A DNA stretch of 64,000 bases from JAAXHH01 sp965225915. GTDB taxonomy: Bacteria; JAAXHH01. The notes below the pieces were generated by a model. That model did no database searches, was not told the DNA's origin, and saw only the letters and a program-made list of their open reading frames with translations. The stretch's first letter is position 1. Every line of letters begins with the position of its first letter. Where the stretch lies: positions 2,480,001 through 2,544,000 of the forward strand of contig OZ245326.1 in NCBI GenBank assembly GCA_965225915.1. The letters are read 5' to 3'. This document shows positions 56,601-63,354 of the stretch, piece by piece. The translations under genes were made by a program, and so were the position numbers.

Positions 56601-56965
56601 GCAGCGGAATGGGTCTGTCGATGTCGCTCGCCCCCCGCCTTGGTGCGGATACGGATATGTCGGGTGACATGTGGCGCGAAGAGCCGCTCAACGACGTAAC
56701 GCGATCGTCTCGCAATGGTGTCGGTATGAAAGCCGAGATCGGTTACGGCCTCGTACATCCCGCGATCAGCAGCATCCTGGTAACGCCTTTCGGTCAGATG
56801 GACATGGCCGGAGAAGACCAGCGACGGATGCGCTTGGGTGCCCGCTTCGGTTCGATTGGCGACACGACCAGCTTAATCAGTTTCGAGCTGGCCGGCGAGC
56901 GGATCGAGAGAAACGCGGGTCAGGCTGACCACCGTATCGGCCTCCTCGGAAGGATGAGCTTCTAA
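53651..56965 (+). CDS. Giant adhesin, C-terminal part with autotransporter barrel
   Basis: This 1104-residue frame continues the adhesin after the base insertion at 53644 and lacks its own signal or start. It contains about four more Calx-beta domains (MPITVELAKSG, SIDPGMMDEGEE, LVADPAAVNENAG, LDPESVEEGGG), one Ig-like domain (ITMEAGNS region near 55310), then a linker helix with AAEQMVYTDILAAMG. The last about 370 residues are an outer-membrane beta-barrel, from GLSWTIWGAGDWNAFEG to the terminal Phe in GRMSF, as in type V autotransporters. It cannot be exported on its own without the upstream signal. Confidence 0.85.
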   Translation: MPITVELAKSGSAVKGEDYSVTGEGTITVDAGEEAGATVLMIAPVDDQVYEGNEMIVIGGMAGEEVADAATITLVDDESVPTVTLSIDPGMMDEGEEQEFTITATTEPMSSMPITIELDKSAGTAQPGADFELTGATEGPFMIAALTESSTKMVTLMAIDDDLYEGEEEIAVGGSASVGDDAVAAGFVATSITLNDAQTMPTFTLVADPAAVNENAGPTPVLVTATASGRSSMPLTLAIVPVLEQSTITIGEDAAVTGDLSITVAAGSLEGSTTITAVVIDDDIYEGDEYAVIVGRIGDMVTPPITLTIIDDEVQPTVTLSLDPESVEEGGGAQPFTVSGEASGRSSMDLTVMLAPLPTSTVTLGEDGGVQGTMSFVISALETEGSTTLTALPVDDDLYETTEYLVIAGSVNGDPTANTVTLAVLDNDAPDVAVSTSPTAIREDGGSQTVTVDVVMSGITVPVPTDISLALSGTAGSADYTMSGTPELQIAAGETTASTQLTFAVVADDVYEPSNETIVLNASWNGTAIGTATITVVDDYEPPTVVSALPAVTMEAGNSMEMDVAGSFRGRVLTFSASSSDANIATAVVSGSSLTIEGVRKGAARVTVMATNDASSASYEIAVTVTAIAAEQMVYTDILAAMGRNILSSVSNTIGGRFSVGAAERQMALANRRVDGMAAGMEALIGLSGTQATTKYGITDDTQERNRRQAVSTRELMRGTSFYYALDDAPQGGMNGGLSWTIWGAGDWNAFEGSPSATSSYNGTLMSGYVGIDVSKNASWIAGVAVGRTMGEADYDVTVTDGTLEATLNSVYPYVHWTGPGCCVEIWGIGGFGTGDVEVADGMSDLSMSLGLIGVRAQLVGAATGGLDLDLIGDAGIAKLSTAESASASLADLEASVQRVRVGLEGSVTSQMGNGMLVTPFAQVSGRYDGGDGQTGNGLEVAGGLRVAGNRAGLEARGRYLAMHTGEEVKEHGVSVVAYLRPMGSGMGLSMSLAPRLGADTDMSGDMWREEPLNDVTRSSRNGVGMKAEIGYGLVHPAISSILVTPFGQMDMAGEDQRRMRLGARFGSIGDTTSLISFELAGERIERNAGQADHRIGLLGRMSF

Positions 56966-56987
56966 GACCGAGGAAAAGAATAACCTG

Positions 56988-57019
56988 ATCGAGGCCGTCC
57001 TGAGATGGGCGGCCTCGAT
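56988..57019 (+). other. Perfect 13-bp hairpin after the adhesin gene
   Basis: ATCGAGGCCGTCC and GGGCGGCCTCGAT pair fully (one G-U) around the loop TGAGAT, 22 bases after the adhesin stop. There is no U-run immediately after it, so it could be an mRNA 3'-end protector or part of a compound terminator. Confidence 0.6.
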
Positions 57020-57049
57020 GGGCGTTTCCAAAACGCCTGGTAATCGGGA

Positions 57050-57107
57050 GGGCGTTTGCAGGGTCCGGTGAAACACGAACCGGCAGTTGCAGACGCCCTT
57101 TTTCTTT
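57050..57107 (+). terminator. Rho-independent terminator
   Basis: GGGCGTTTGCA (57050-57060) pairs with TGCAGACGCCC (57088-57098) with one mismatch, followed by TTTTTCTTT. An inner CCGGT/ACCGG stem fills the loop. It ends the adhesin transcript 28 bases before the RidA-like gene. Confidence 0.75.
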
Positions 57108-57134
57108 GTATATTGAACGATATAGGAGGATGCC

Positions 57135-57611
57135 ATGCTGAAAAACCTCGTCCTGATCGGCGGGACAGTGGTATTTGCAGTTGGATGCGGGGAAATATCT
57201 CAGGATACGCCGCCGTCGCGTTCTAACGAACCGGTCTACCTGACGTCGGAAACCACGGCGAGCATGAACCTGCCTTTTTCAGACGCTGTCCGCGTGGGCC
57301 ATCTACTCTATCTCTCCGGACAAATTGGCAACGTGTCCGGAACGACGGAACTGGTCCCCGGCGGAATCCAGGCGGAGGCTAAGCAGGCCATGGAAAAAAT
57401 CAAAACCATCCTGGAGGCCAATGGATCTTCCATGGACCGGGTGGTCAAGGCGACGGTCATGCTGGCGGACATCTCCGAATGGCCCGCATTCAACGAAGTC
57501 TACGTGACCTACTTTCCCGGCAATAAGCCGGCACGAAGCGCATTCGCGGGCAGTGGTCTGGCCTTCGGGGCGCGTTGCGAGGTCGAGGTGATTGCGACGG
57601 TGGGGGAGTAG
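57135..57611 (+). CDS. RidA-family protein with lipoprotein signal
   Basis: 158 residues, with AGGAGG before the ATG. The N terminus has a short hydrophobic signal and the lipobox AVGC, unlike the usual cytoplasmic RidA. The RidA fold follows: FSDAVRVGHLLYLSGQIGNV, IQAEAKQAMEKIKTILEANG, VVKATVMLADI and the active-site segment PARSAFAGSGLAFGARCEVE, with the catalytic Arg in GARCE. RidA hydrolyses reactive enamines and imines released by PLP enzymes. Two putative PLP lipoproteins are encoded 0.8-3.6 kb downstream. Confidence 0.85.
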   Translation: MLKNLVLIGGTVVFAVGCGEISQDTPPSRSNEPVYLTSETTASMNLPFSDAVRVGHLLYLSGQIGNVSGTTELVPGGIQAEAKQAMEKIKTILEANGSSMDRVVKATVMLADISEWPAFNEVYVTYFPGNKPARSAFAGSGLAFGARCEVEVIATVGE

Positions 57612-57657
57612 GTAGGTTGGATCTGGACTGATCGAACTTCTATCATCGCTTTTAACT

Positions 57658-57879
57658 ATGGCAAAAGATGCCATTCAAGCTGGAAAGGCGGCGTATGATA
57701 TGACAAAGCCGAAAGAGAGTCCCACAACGAGCGATTCAGAAATTGATCGGGAATACAGGTCACTGATGACCGATCATAAGTCACTGATGACCGATCATAA
57801 GAGGGTGCTGAGCAAGATCGAACGGATCGTCGACGAACAGGCTAAGAAGCACGGCATTTCGTTCAAAACTGACCGATAG
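57658..57879 (+). CDS. Small Lys-rich protein with an internal heptad duplication
   Basis: 73 residues from 57658, with an alternative start at ATG 57700 after GGAAAGG. A 21-bp unit encoding SLMTDHK is present twice, exactly (57760-57780 and 57781-57801), in a helical, charged context. No membrane helix. It is loosely similar in style to the window's coiled-coil genes; function unknown. Confidence 0.45.
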   Translation: MAKDAIQAGKAAYDMTKPKESPTTSDSEIDREYRSLMTDHKSLMTDHKRVLSKIERIVDEQAKKHGISFKTDR

Positions 57880-57936
57880 CGAGATTGTTGTCTATTGGTG
57901 GTTATGGCGTTGGTTCACTGTGGGAGAGGATTTGGC

Positions 57937-58365
57937 ATGGCTACGGGCAAGTACTGGCATGACGGGCTTAAGTTTTCCTGCCACGGGTGCGGGCACTGCT
58001 GTACCTTCCCCGGCGGCTTCGTGTACGGCAGCGAGAAGGAATTCCGGCGCATCGCCGAATTCCTGGACCTGCCTTTCGAGACCTTCCTGGAGCGTTACAC
58101 GGAGGAGATCGACGGGAAGGTCTCCCTGGTGTCGCCGGACAACGGTCCATGCGTCTTCTACGACAAGGGCTGTTCGATCTATCCAGTGCGGCCGTCCCAA
58201 TGCAGCAGCTATCCCTTCTGGCAGGACATCCTGAAGTCTCAGTGGCGGTGGGAGCTGGAGGCCGAGACGTGCGGCGGGATGAACCAGGGCAAGCGGCGGA
58301 CGCGGAAGGAGATCGAGGCCCAGGTGGAATCACGGACGACGAAACTCATGGAAGCGAAAAAGTAA
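57937..58365 (+). CDS. YkgJ-family cysteine-cluster protein
   Basis: 142 residues from ATG 57937 after GAGAGGATTT; a GTG at 57895 is less likely. The cysteine cluster is CHGCGHCCTFPGG, then DNGPCVFYDKGCSIYPVRPS, QCSSYPFW, and a later Cys in EAETCGGM, matching the zinc- or iron-sulfur-binding YkgJ family. No signal was found, so it is probably cytoplasmic. It sits between the small Lys-rich gene and the first PLP lipoprotein gene; a maturation role for these neighbours is only a guess. Confidence 0.9.
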   Translation: MATGKYWHDGLKFSCHGCGHCCTFPGGFVYGSEKEFRRIAEFLDLPFETFLERYTEEIDGKVSLVSPDNGPCVFYDKGCSIYPVRPSQCSSYPFWQDILKSQWRWELEAETCGGMNQGKRRTRKEIEAQVESRTTKLMEAKK

Positions 58366-58417
58366 ATACTCGAACACCACCACCCTGCGCAATACGAAAC
58401 GGGGTAAGGAGACTGTC

Positions 58418-59752
58418 ATGGCCGACCATATTTCGGAAGAGCATGTTACCGATGAAGAAGGAAGCAAGTCACCCGTGCTGAATCGTCGATCCTTTCTGAC
58501 GATTGGCGCTATCGCCGGGGCAGCGGGTATCGCTGCGTCCGGTTGCAACGGTATGGGTGGGATGTCGGGCGATTCGGGCAGCGGACCGGCGGATCCGGAA
58601 TCCGTGGCCGCGGACCTGAGGGACAATGTCTTCACCCGGTTGCTTGGCGTGCGGCCTCATATCGGCACCCATGGGCACCTGTCGAGTATGGGGGGTTCCC
58701 GCATGCCGCCCGAGGTCATGGAAGCAATGACCGAGGCCAATCGCTTCTTCGTGGATATGAGCGACCTGCACGTGGCGGCCGGGCGCCGCATTGCCGACGT
58801 CATGGGCGCGGAAGACGCCCTCGTCACGTCCGGCGGTTTCGCCGCGCTGGTCCTCGGTGCGGCGGCGGCTCTGGCCGGTACCGACGAAGACCGCAGGGAC
58901 GCGCTGCCGAAACCGACCTGGCCGAAGGTCGAGTGTCTGTTTCAGACCCCTCATCGCTTCTTCTACGACAATGCCTTTCACCAGGCGGGCATGGAGATTG
59001 TGGAAGCCGATTCGAAGGCGGATTTCGAGGCGGCCATTACCGATCGGACCGCGTTGATCGTCGGGTTGGCCGTAATCGAGAGGCAGAGCACGCCCATGCC
59101 GCCCTTCCCGGCGCGGCACCGCACGGAGACGCCCCCGGAGACGCTCATGCCCGATGAGATCATTGAAATCGGAAACCGGAAGGGCGTGCCGGTCATGATC
59201 GACATGGCTTCTGAACTCCCCCCCACCAGGAATCTCACGCGCTTCAGCGAAGCCGGGGCCGACCTGGTAGTGGTCAGCGGCGGCAAGGGTATCCATGGTC
59301 CCAATTCGACGGGCATACTGGCGGGCCGCCGGGACCTGATCGAAGCGGCGCGTATGCAGAATTCGCCGAACAATGGCATCGGAAGGGGTTTCAAGGTCGG
59401 CAAGGAGGAGGTCATCGGCCTCATCGCGGCGCTGGAGTGGTATATCGGCCTCGATGAAGATGAACTGATCTCCGGGTGGAATCAGAAGGCTGAGTGGCTG
59501 GCCGAACAGCTTCAGGACATTCCCGGACTGGAGGCGCGATACGAGTTGAACACCTCCGGCTATGGCGACGTGGAGCTGGTCTGGGACGAGGAAATCATAC
59601 CGCTGTCGCGGGAAGACGTGGGGAACGCGCTCAAGGAAGGCGATCCGAGCATCATCTATTACGGCGTCACGATTCGTACGGGCCAGCTGGAAAACGGCGA
59701 GGAAGTCCTCGTCGCCAACAGGCTGCGGGAACTCTTCACCACGGGAAGCTGA
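58418..59752 (+). CDS. SelA-like PLP enzyme with a Tat/lipoprotein signal, copy 1
   Basis: 444 residues with AAGGAG upstream. The signal contains the twin-arginine motif NRRSFLTIGA and ends in the lipobox AASGC (Cys43), so it would fold with PLP in the cytoplasm and then be exported and lipidated. The enzyme body has GGSRMPPEVMEAM, AAGRRIADVMGAEDALVTSG, PVMIDMASELP and the Schiff-base Lys290 in VVSGGKGIHGPNSTG. The closest named relatives are SelA-type/aminotransferase V enzymes (L-seryl-tRNA selenium transferase family), but substrate specificity is unknown. It has a second copy immediately downstream. Confidence 0.85.
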   Translation: MADHISEEHVTDEEGSKSPVLNRRSFLTIGAIAGAAGIAASGCNGMGGMSGDSGSGPADPESVAADLRDNVFTRLLGVRPHIGTHGHLSSMGGSRMPPEVMEAMTEANRFFVDMSDLHVAAGRRIADVMGAEDALVTSGGFAALVLGAAAALAGTDEDRRDALPKPTWPKVECLFQTPHRFFYDNAFHQAGMEIVEADSKADFEAAITDRTALIVGLAVIERQSTPMPPFPARHRTETPPETLMPDEIIEIGNRKGVPVMIDMASELPPTRNLTRFSEAGADLVVVSGGKGIHGPNSTGILAGRRDLIEAARMQNSPNNGIGRGFKVGKEEVIGLIAALEWYIGLDEDELISGWNQKAEWLAEQLQDIPGLEARYELNTSGYGDVELVWDEEIIPLSREDVGNALKEGDPSIIYYGVTIRTGQLENGEEVLVANRLRELFTTGS

Positions 59753-59806
59753 CGAGGCGCTGGTCGGTGGTGGTAACGAATCGAACAGGCGCAGCGGGAG
59801 GATGAC

Positions 59807-61237
59807 ATGAACGAGGAAATCCGGAACGAGAAAACCGAAGCAGCCGCAGGGGACGGGACTTCGCTAGCGGCCGCAGGTGACGGGACTTCGTTAGCAGCCG
59901 CAGGTGGCGGGACTTCGCGGAAATTGGATCGGCGGACTTTCATCACGGTGACTGCGGTTGCGGGCGCCGCGGGTCTGGCGGTATCTAGCTGTAACGGGAT
60001 CGGTGGCGGGAACGGCGCAACGGGTGGCGGAGGCGGAGGTGTATACCCGGGTAGCGGCGCAGGTGGTGAATCGGCGGACGCCGACGCCCTGGCGGCCGAC
60101 CTGAAGGATAACGTCTACACCCGCCTGTTCGGGGTTCGGCCCCATATCGGTGCCCACGAGCACCTGTCAAGCACAGGGGGTTCGCGCATGCCGCCCGAGG
60201 TCTTAGAGGCCATGGCCGAGGCCAACCGCTATTTCGTGGACATGGGGGAATTGCACGTGGCGGCGGGACGGCGCATAGCCGATATCATGGGCGCGGAGGA
60301 TGCCCTGGTCTCGTCCGGCGCCTTTGCGTCGATGCTCGTCGGTGCGGCAGCGGCGCTCACGGGATTGGACCAGGACCGCATGAAGGAGCTGCCCAACCCG
60401 ACGTGGCCTAAAGTCGAGTGCCTGTTCCAGACGCCCCACCGGTTCTTCTACGACAGTGTCTTCACGTTTGCTGGCATGAAGCTCGTGGAGGCCGGAACGC
60501 GGGCCGAATACGAGGCAGCCATCACGGACAATACGGCCCTGCTCGTGGGCCTGGCCTATATCGAAGGGCAGACGCGGGGCGTCCCGCCCTTTCCCGTGCG
60601 GCACCGCTTGGAGCACGATCCCGAGACCCTCATGCCGATGGACATCATCGAGATCGGCAATCGGCGGGGCGTGCCGGTCATGATAGACTTTGCGTCCAGC
60701 CTGCCCCCCAGGGCCAACCTGACGCGCTTCCTGGAAGCCGGGGCAGACCTGGTTGTGGTCAGCGGCGGCAAAGGCATCCGTGGCCCGAACTCCACGGGGA
60801 TCCTGGCAGGCAGGAAGGACTTGATCGAGGCGGCCCGGATGCAGAACGCCCCCAACAACGCGATCGGCCGGGGACTCAAGGTCGGCAAAGAGGAGATCGT
60901 CGGCGTGGTGACCGCCCTGGAGCGGTACATAGCCCTGGACGAGGGCGAGTTGATCGCAGAATGGAACCGGAAGGCGCAGTGGCTGGCCGATGAACTGCAG
61001 GACATCCCCGGGCTAGAAGCCCGTTCCGAGCTCAACACCCACGGCTACCACGACGTGGAGCTGATCTGGGACGAGGAGGTCATCCCCCTGTCCCGCGAAG
61101 ACGTCGGCCGCCGGTTGAGCGAAGGAGATCCGAGGATCCGCATCGAAGGCAACTTGGCGCGCACGCCCCAGATCGAGGAAGGCGAGCTCATCCTCGTGGC
61201 CCGCAGGCTGCGGGAACTGTTCACCACGGGTAGTTGA
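59807..61237 (+). CDS. SelA-like PLP enzyme with a Tat/lipoprotein signal, copy 2
   Basis: 476 residues, the paralogue of the upstream gene, starting 55 bp after its stop with GGGAGGA before the ATG. It has an extended N terminus with three in-frame AAAGDGTSL-type repeats, then the Tat motif DRRTFITVTA and a lipobox near Cys62 (AVSSC). The core repeats the copy-1 motifs: GGSRMPPEVLEAM, AAGRRIADIMGAEDALVSSG, PVMIDFASSLP and Lys322 in VVSGGKGIRGPNSTG. Sequence is close to copy 1, suggesting recent duplication and perhaps a heteromer. Confidence 0.85.
   Translation: MNEEIRNEKTEAAAGDGTSLAAAGDGTSLAAAGGGTSRKLDRRTFITVTAVAGAAGLAVSSCNGIGGGNGATGGGGGGVYPGSGAGGESADADALAADLKDNVYTRLFGVRPHIGAHEHLSSTGGSRMPPEVLEAMAEANRYFVDMGELHVAAGRRIADIMGAEDALVSSGAFASMLVGAAAALTGLDQDRMKELPNPTWPKVECLFQTPHRFFYDSVFTFAGMKLVEAGTRAEYEAAITDNTALLVGLAYIEGQTRGVPPFPVRHRLEHDPETLMPMDIIEIGNRRGVPVMIDFASSLPPRANLTRFLEAGADLVVVSGGKGIRGPNSTGILAGRKDLIEAARMQNAPNNAIGRGLKVGKEEIVGVVTALERYIALDEGELIAEWNRKAQWLADELQDIPGLEARSELNTHGYHDVELIWDEEVIPLSREDVGRRLSEGDPRIRIEGNLARTPQIEEGELILVARRLRELFTTGS
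59843..59920 (+). repeat. 27-bp in-frame tandem repeat in the second PLP lipoprotein
   Basis: Units starting GCCGCAGG at 59843, 59870 and 59897 (the last 24 bp) encode the AAAGDGTSL repeats ahead of the Tat motif. The first two differ at only a few bases. Expansion changes the length of the pre-signal tether by nine residues. Confidence 0.8.
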
Positions 61238-61260
61238 GACTGAGTTATGCACGGTAAGGG

Positions 61261-61330
61261 GCTGACGGTGGCTGACGGTGGCTGACGGTGGCTGACGGTG
61301 GCTGACGGTGGCTGACGGTGGCTGACGGTC
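61261..61330 (+). repeat. 10-bp tandem repeat, seven copies
   Basis: GCTGACGGTG is repeated exactly six times, and a seventh unit ends in C instead of G. It lies between the second PLP gene and the PurM-like gene. The 10-bp period equals one helical turn. It is non-coding. Confidence 0.95.
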
Positions 61331-61388
61331 GGTAGATAGAGGATCGAACGACCGGCGCCTGCCAGATGACGTAGTGACCGAGGAGCAA

Positions 61389-62498
61389 ATGACCCAGGAC
61401 CGACTTACTTACGAAGATTCAGGCGTCGACTACGACCGGATCGATCCCCTGAAGGTCCTCGCTCAGCGGGCGGCGCGAACCACGGGCGTCAACCTGGAAG
61501 GCGCCGGTGTCACGGAGGTGCCTGCAAGTCGGGGAGAGTCGGCCTACGTAGTGGACATCGGCGACGCTTATCTCGCCTCCATCACGGAATGTCTGGGCAC
61601 CAAGGCCTTGGTTGCCGACGCCATGCGGGGCGTCTCGGACCGTACCTGGTATGGCCACATCGCGCAGGATACCATTGCCACGGCCGTCAACGACCTTGTC
61701 ACCGTGGGCGCCCGGCCCCTGAGCATTCACGCCTACTGGGCCGCCGGATCGTCGGACTGGTTCGACGACGTGGCGCGCATGAACGACCTGGTATCGGGGT
61801 GGAAGGCGGCCTGCGACGTCCTGGGCGTGGCCTGGGGCGGCGGTGAGACGCCGTGTCTGACGGGCGTGGTAGAGGCAGGCGCCATCGACCTGGCTGCCTC
61901 GTGCGTAGGGATCATCCGACCGAAATCGCGCCTCACCCTGGGAGAAGACCTGGCGGCCGGGGACGCGATCATTCTCCTGGAAAGCAGCGGCATCCATGCC
62001 AATGGACTCACGCTGGCACGTAAGCTGGCCGATCGGCTGCCGGTCGGATACGCCACGGCCATGGCCGGCGGGCGGACCTATGGCGAGGCGCTGCTCGACC
62101 CGACTGTGCTCTATCCCCCCATAACCGAAGCCGCCTTTGAGGCCGGCCTCGACCTGCGTTACATCGCCAACATCACCGGCCACGGCTGGCGTAAGCTCAT
62201 GCGCCATCCCGGCGAATTCACCTACCGCATCACCGAAGTGCCTCCCGTACCTGAGGTCTTGCGTTTTATCGTCGATGAGACGCGTGAGACACCGGAAGAA
62301 GCCTACGGCAGCCTGAACATGGGTGCTGGCTTCGCCCTCTTTGTCCCTCCCGAGAATGCTGAGAAAGCCGTGGCGTGTTCAGAGAAGTGCGGTGTCCGCG
62401 CCTGGGTAGCGGGCGTGGTGGAAGATGGCCCTCGCCAGGTGGTCATCGAACCGCTGGACGTGACACTTGCAGGTGATAGCCTCGCCCTGCGGGGCTGA
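61389..62498 (+). CDS. PurM/AIR synthase-superfamily protein
   Basis: 369 residues from ATG 61389, following GAGGAG; the GTG at 61374 is upstream of it. The two-domain PurM-like fold shows DIGDAYLASITECLGTKALV, DTIATAVNDLVTVGARPLSI, WGGGETPCLTGVV and ESSGIHANGLTLARKLADRL, with NITGHGWRKLMRHP in the second domain. Relatives are phosphoribosylaminoimidazole synthetase and SelD; the SelD Cys/Sec loop is not seen. It may serve an unidentified ATP-dependent step and is linked to the PLP lipoproteins only by position. Confidence 0.85.
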   Translation: MTQDRLTYEDSGVDYDRIDPLKVLAQRAARTTGVNLEGAGVTEVPASRGESAYVVDIGDAYLASITECLGTKALVADAMRGVSDRTWYGHIAQDTIATAVNDLVTVGARPLSIHAYWAAGSSDWFDDVARMNDLVSGWKAACDVLGVAWGGGETPCLTGVVEAGAIDLAASCVGIIRPKSRLTLGEDLAAGDAIILLESSGIHANGLTLARKLADRLPVGYATAMAGGRTYGEALLDPTVLYPPITEAAFEAGLDLRYIANITGHGWRKLMRHPGEFTYRITEVPPVPEVLRFIVDETRETPEEAYGSLNMGAGFALFVPPENAEKAVACSEKCGVRAWVAGVVEDGPRQVVIEPLDVTLAGDSLALRG

Positions 62499-62680
62499 TA
62501 CCGGAACTTCTCCCTGTCAACTCATCGCTTCCTATCATTTAAATCCATCTTCTAAAAAGCCGCGAGATTTACAAGGCGATCTCCGACTATTGAGATGTAC
62601 CTATCCGGTTCCCTTCCGAGAGAACCCTGAAGGATAGAAACCTGTAGAGCGGACGAGAGACTGTCTTAGGAGGCTGGAAA

Positions 62681-63007
62681 ATGATAGATCCGAAAATCCT
62701 GGGGCCGACGGACCACGCGTTTCATGAACGCCTGGTCAAGGTGGAGGACCGCCTGGTCAAGGTGGAGGACCGCCTGGTCAAGGTGGAGGACCGCCTGGTC
62801 AAGGTGGAGGATCGTCTGGTCAAGGTGGAGGATCGCCTGGTCAAGGTGGAGGACCGCCTGGACAAGGTGGAGGACCGCCTGGTCAAGGTGGAGGACCGCC
62901 TGGTCAAGGTGGAGGACCGCCTGGACAAGGTTGACAGGAAGCTTGAAATGATTTTATCGGTGCTTCAGGAACACACCGAGCTGTTGAAGAGGCTGTCGGT
63001 CAATTGA
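62681..63007 (+). CDS. Perfect-heptad coiled-coil protein
   Basis: 108 residues with AGGAGG eight bases before the ATG. After a short polar head it contains ten copies of RLVKVED (two with RLDKVED/RLDKVDR), an ideal seven-residue coiled coil with Leu and Val at core positions, then a tail KLEMILSVLQEHTELLKRL. There is no membrane helix. It must form a long helical bundle. Function unknown; it heads a pair with the broken TM-coiled-coil gene at 63109. Confidence 0.85.
   Translation: MIDPKILGPTDHAFHERLVKVEDRLVKVEDRLVKVEDRLVKVEDRLVKVEDRLVKVEDRLDKVEDRLVKVEDRLVKVEDRLDKVDRKLEMILSVLQEHTELLKRLSVN
62729..62938 (+). repeat. 21-bp tandem repeat, ten copies, coding for perfect heptads
   Basis: CGCCTGGTCAAGGTGGAGGA plus C repeats with a 21-bp period ten times. 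Variants change GTC to GAC or a third base only. The uniform units suggest recent expansion by slippage and keep three reading frames free of stops. Confidence 0.95.
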
Positions 63008-63108
63008 GAGTATGGTTGTTTCACAGTACCTGTATAGGTATGATGCACGGAGGGCATTGAAACCACGTGTAGTGCTGTTCGATTGGGTACATCAGAGAGA
63101 ACCAGACT

Positions 63109-63337
63109 ATGGAAATCGCACAACTGGTGGTATCGCCGGCGGTCCTGCTGGCAGCTTTCATCGTTCTTTTGGAGAGAAACCAAAGCCGGAAGGTTGGAAT
63201 TGGAAACGCGGTTAGTATCACGCATGGACCGCATGGAAGACAAGTTGGAAACCGGGATTGCCCGGTTGGAAGACCGGCTGGACACGCGAATCGCTCGGTT
63301 GGAACAGAACCTGATCAAGCAGCACGAGGCCGGATGA
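63109..63337 (+). pseudogene. Frameshifted membrane-anchored coiled-coil gene
   Basis: ATG 63109 starts MEIAQLVVSPAVLLAAFI, then the matching continuation FFWRETKAGRLELETRLV is one base out of frame and ends at 63337. Deleting G63163 gives an uninterrupted protein of about 75 residues that parallels the gene at 20951-21208 (LLTAFIFFWREAKLGRN). As read, the frame runs into unrelated sequence. It could be a true pseudogene or a sequence error. Confidence 0.75.
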
Positions 63338-63354
63338 ATTCTCGTATCGGTCCA

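Noticed and set aside
53651..56965. Separate autotransporter gene with its own start
   Set aside because: No signal peptide or ribosome site, and the first residues match the interior of a Calx-beta domain.
61261..61330. Coding origin for the 10-bp array
   Set aside because: The 10-bp unit is not a multiple of three and lies after the PLP gene stop and before the PurM-like ribosome site.
62722..62928. Repetitive frames in other registers of the 21-bp repeat, including the minus strand
   Set aside because: A 21-bp repeat without stops keeps several frames open; only the plus frame has a ribosome site and amphipathic heptads.
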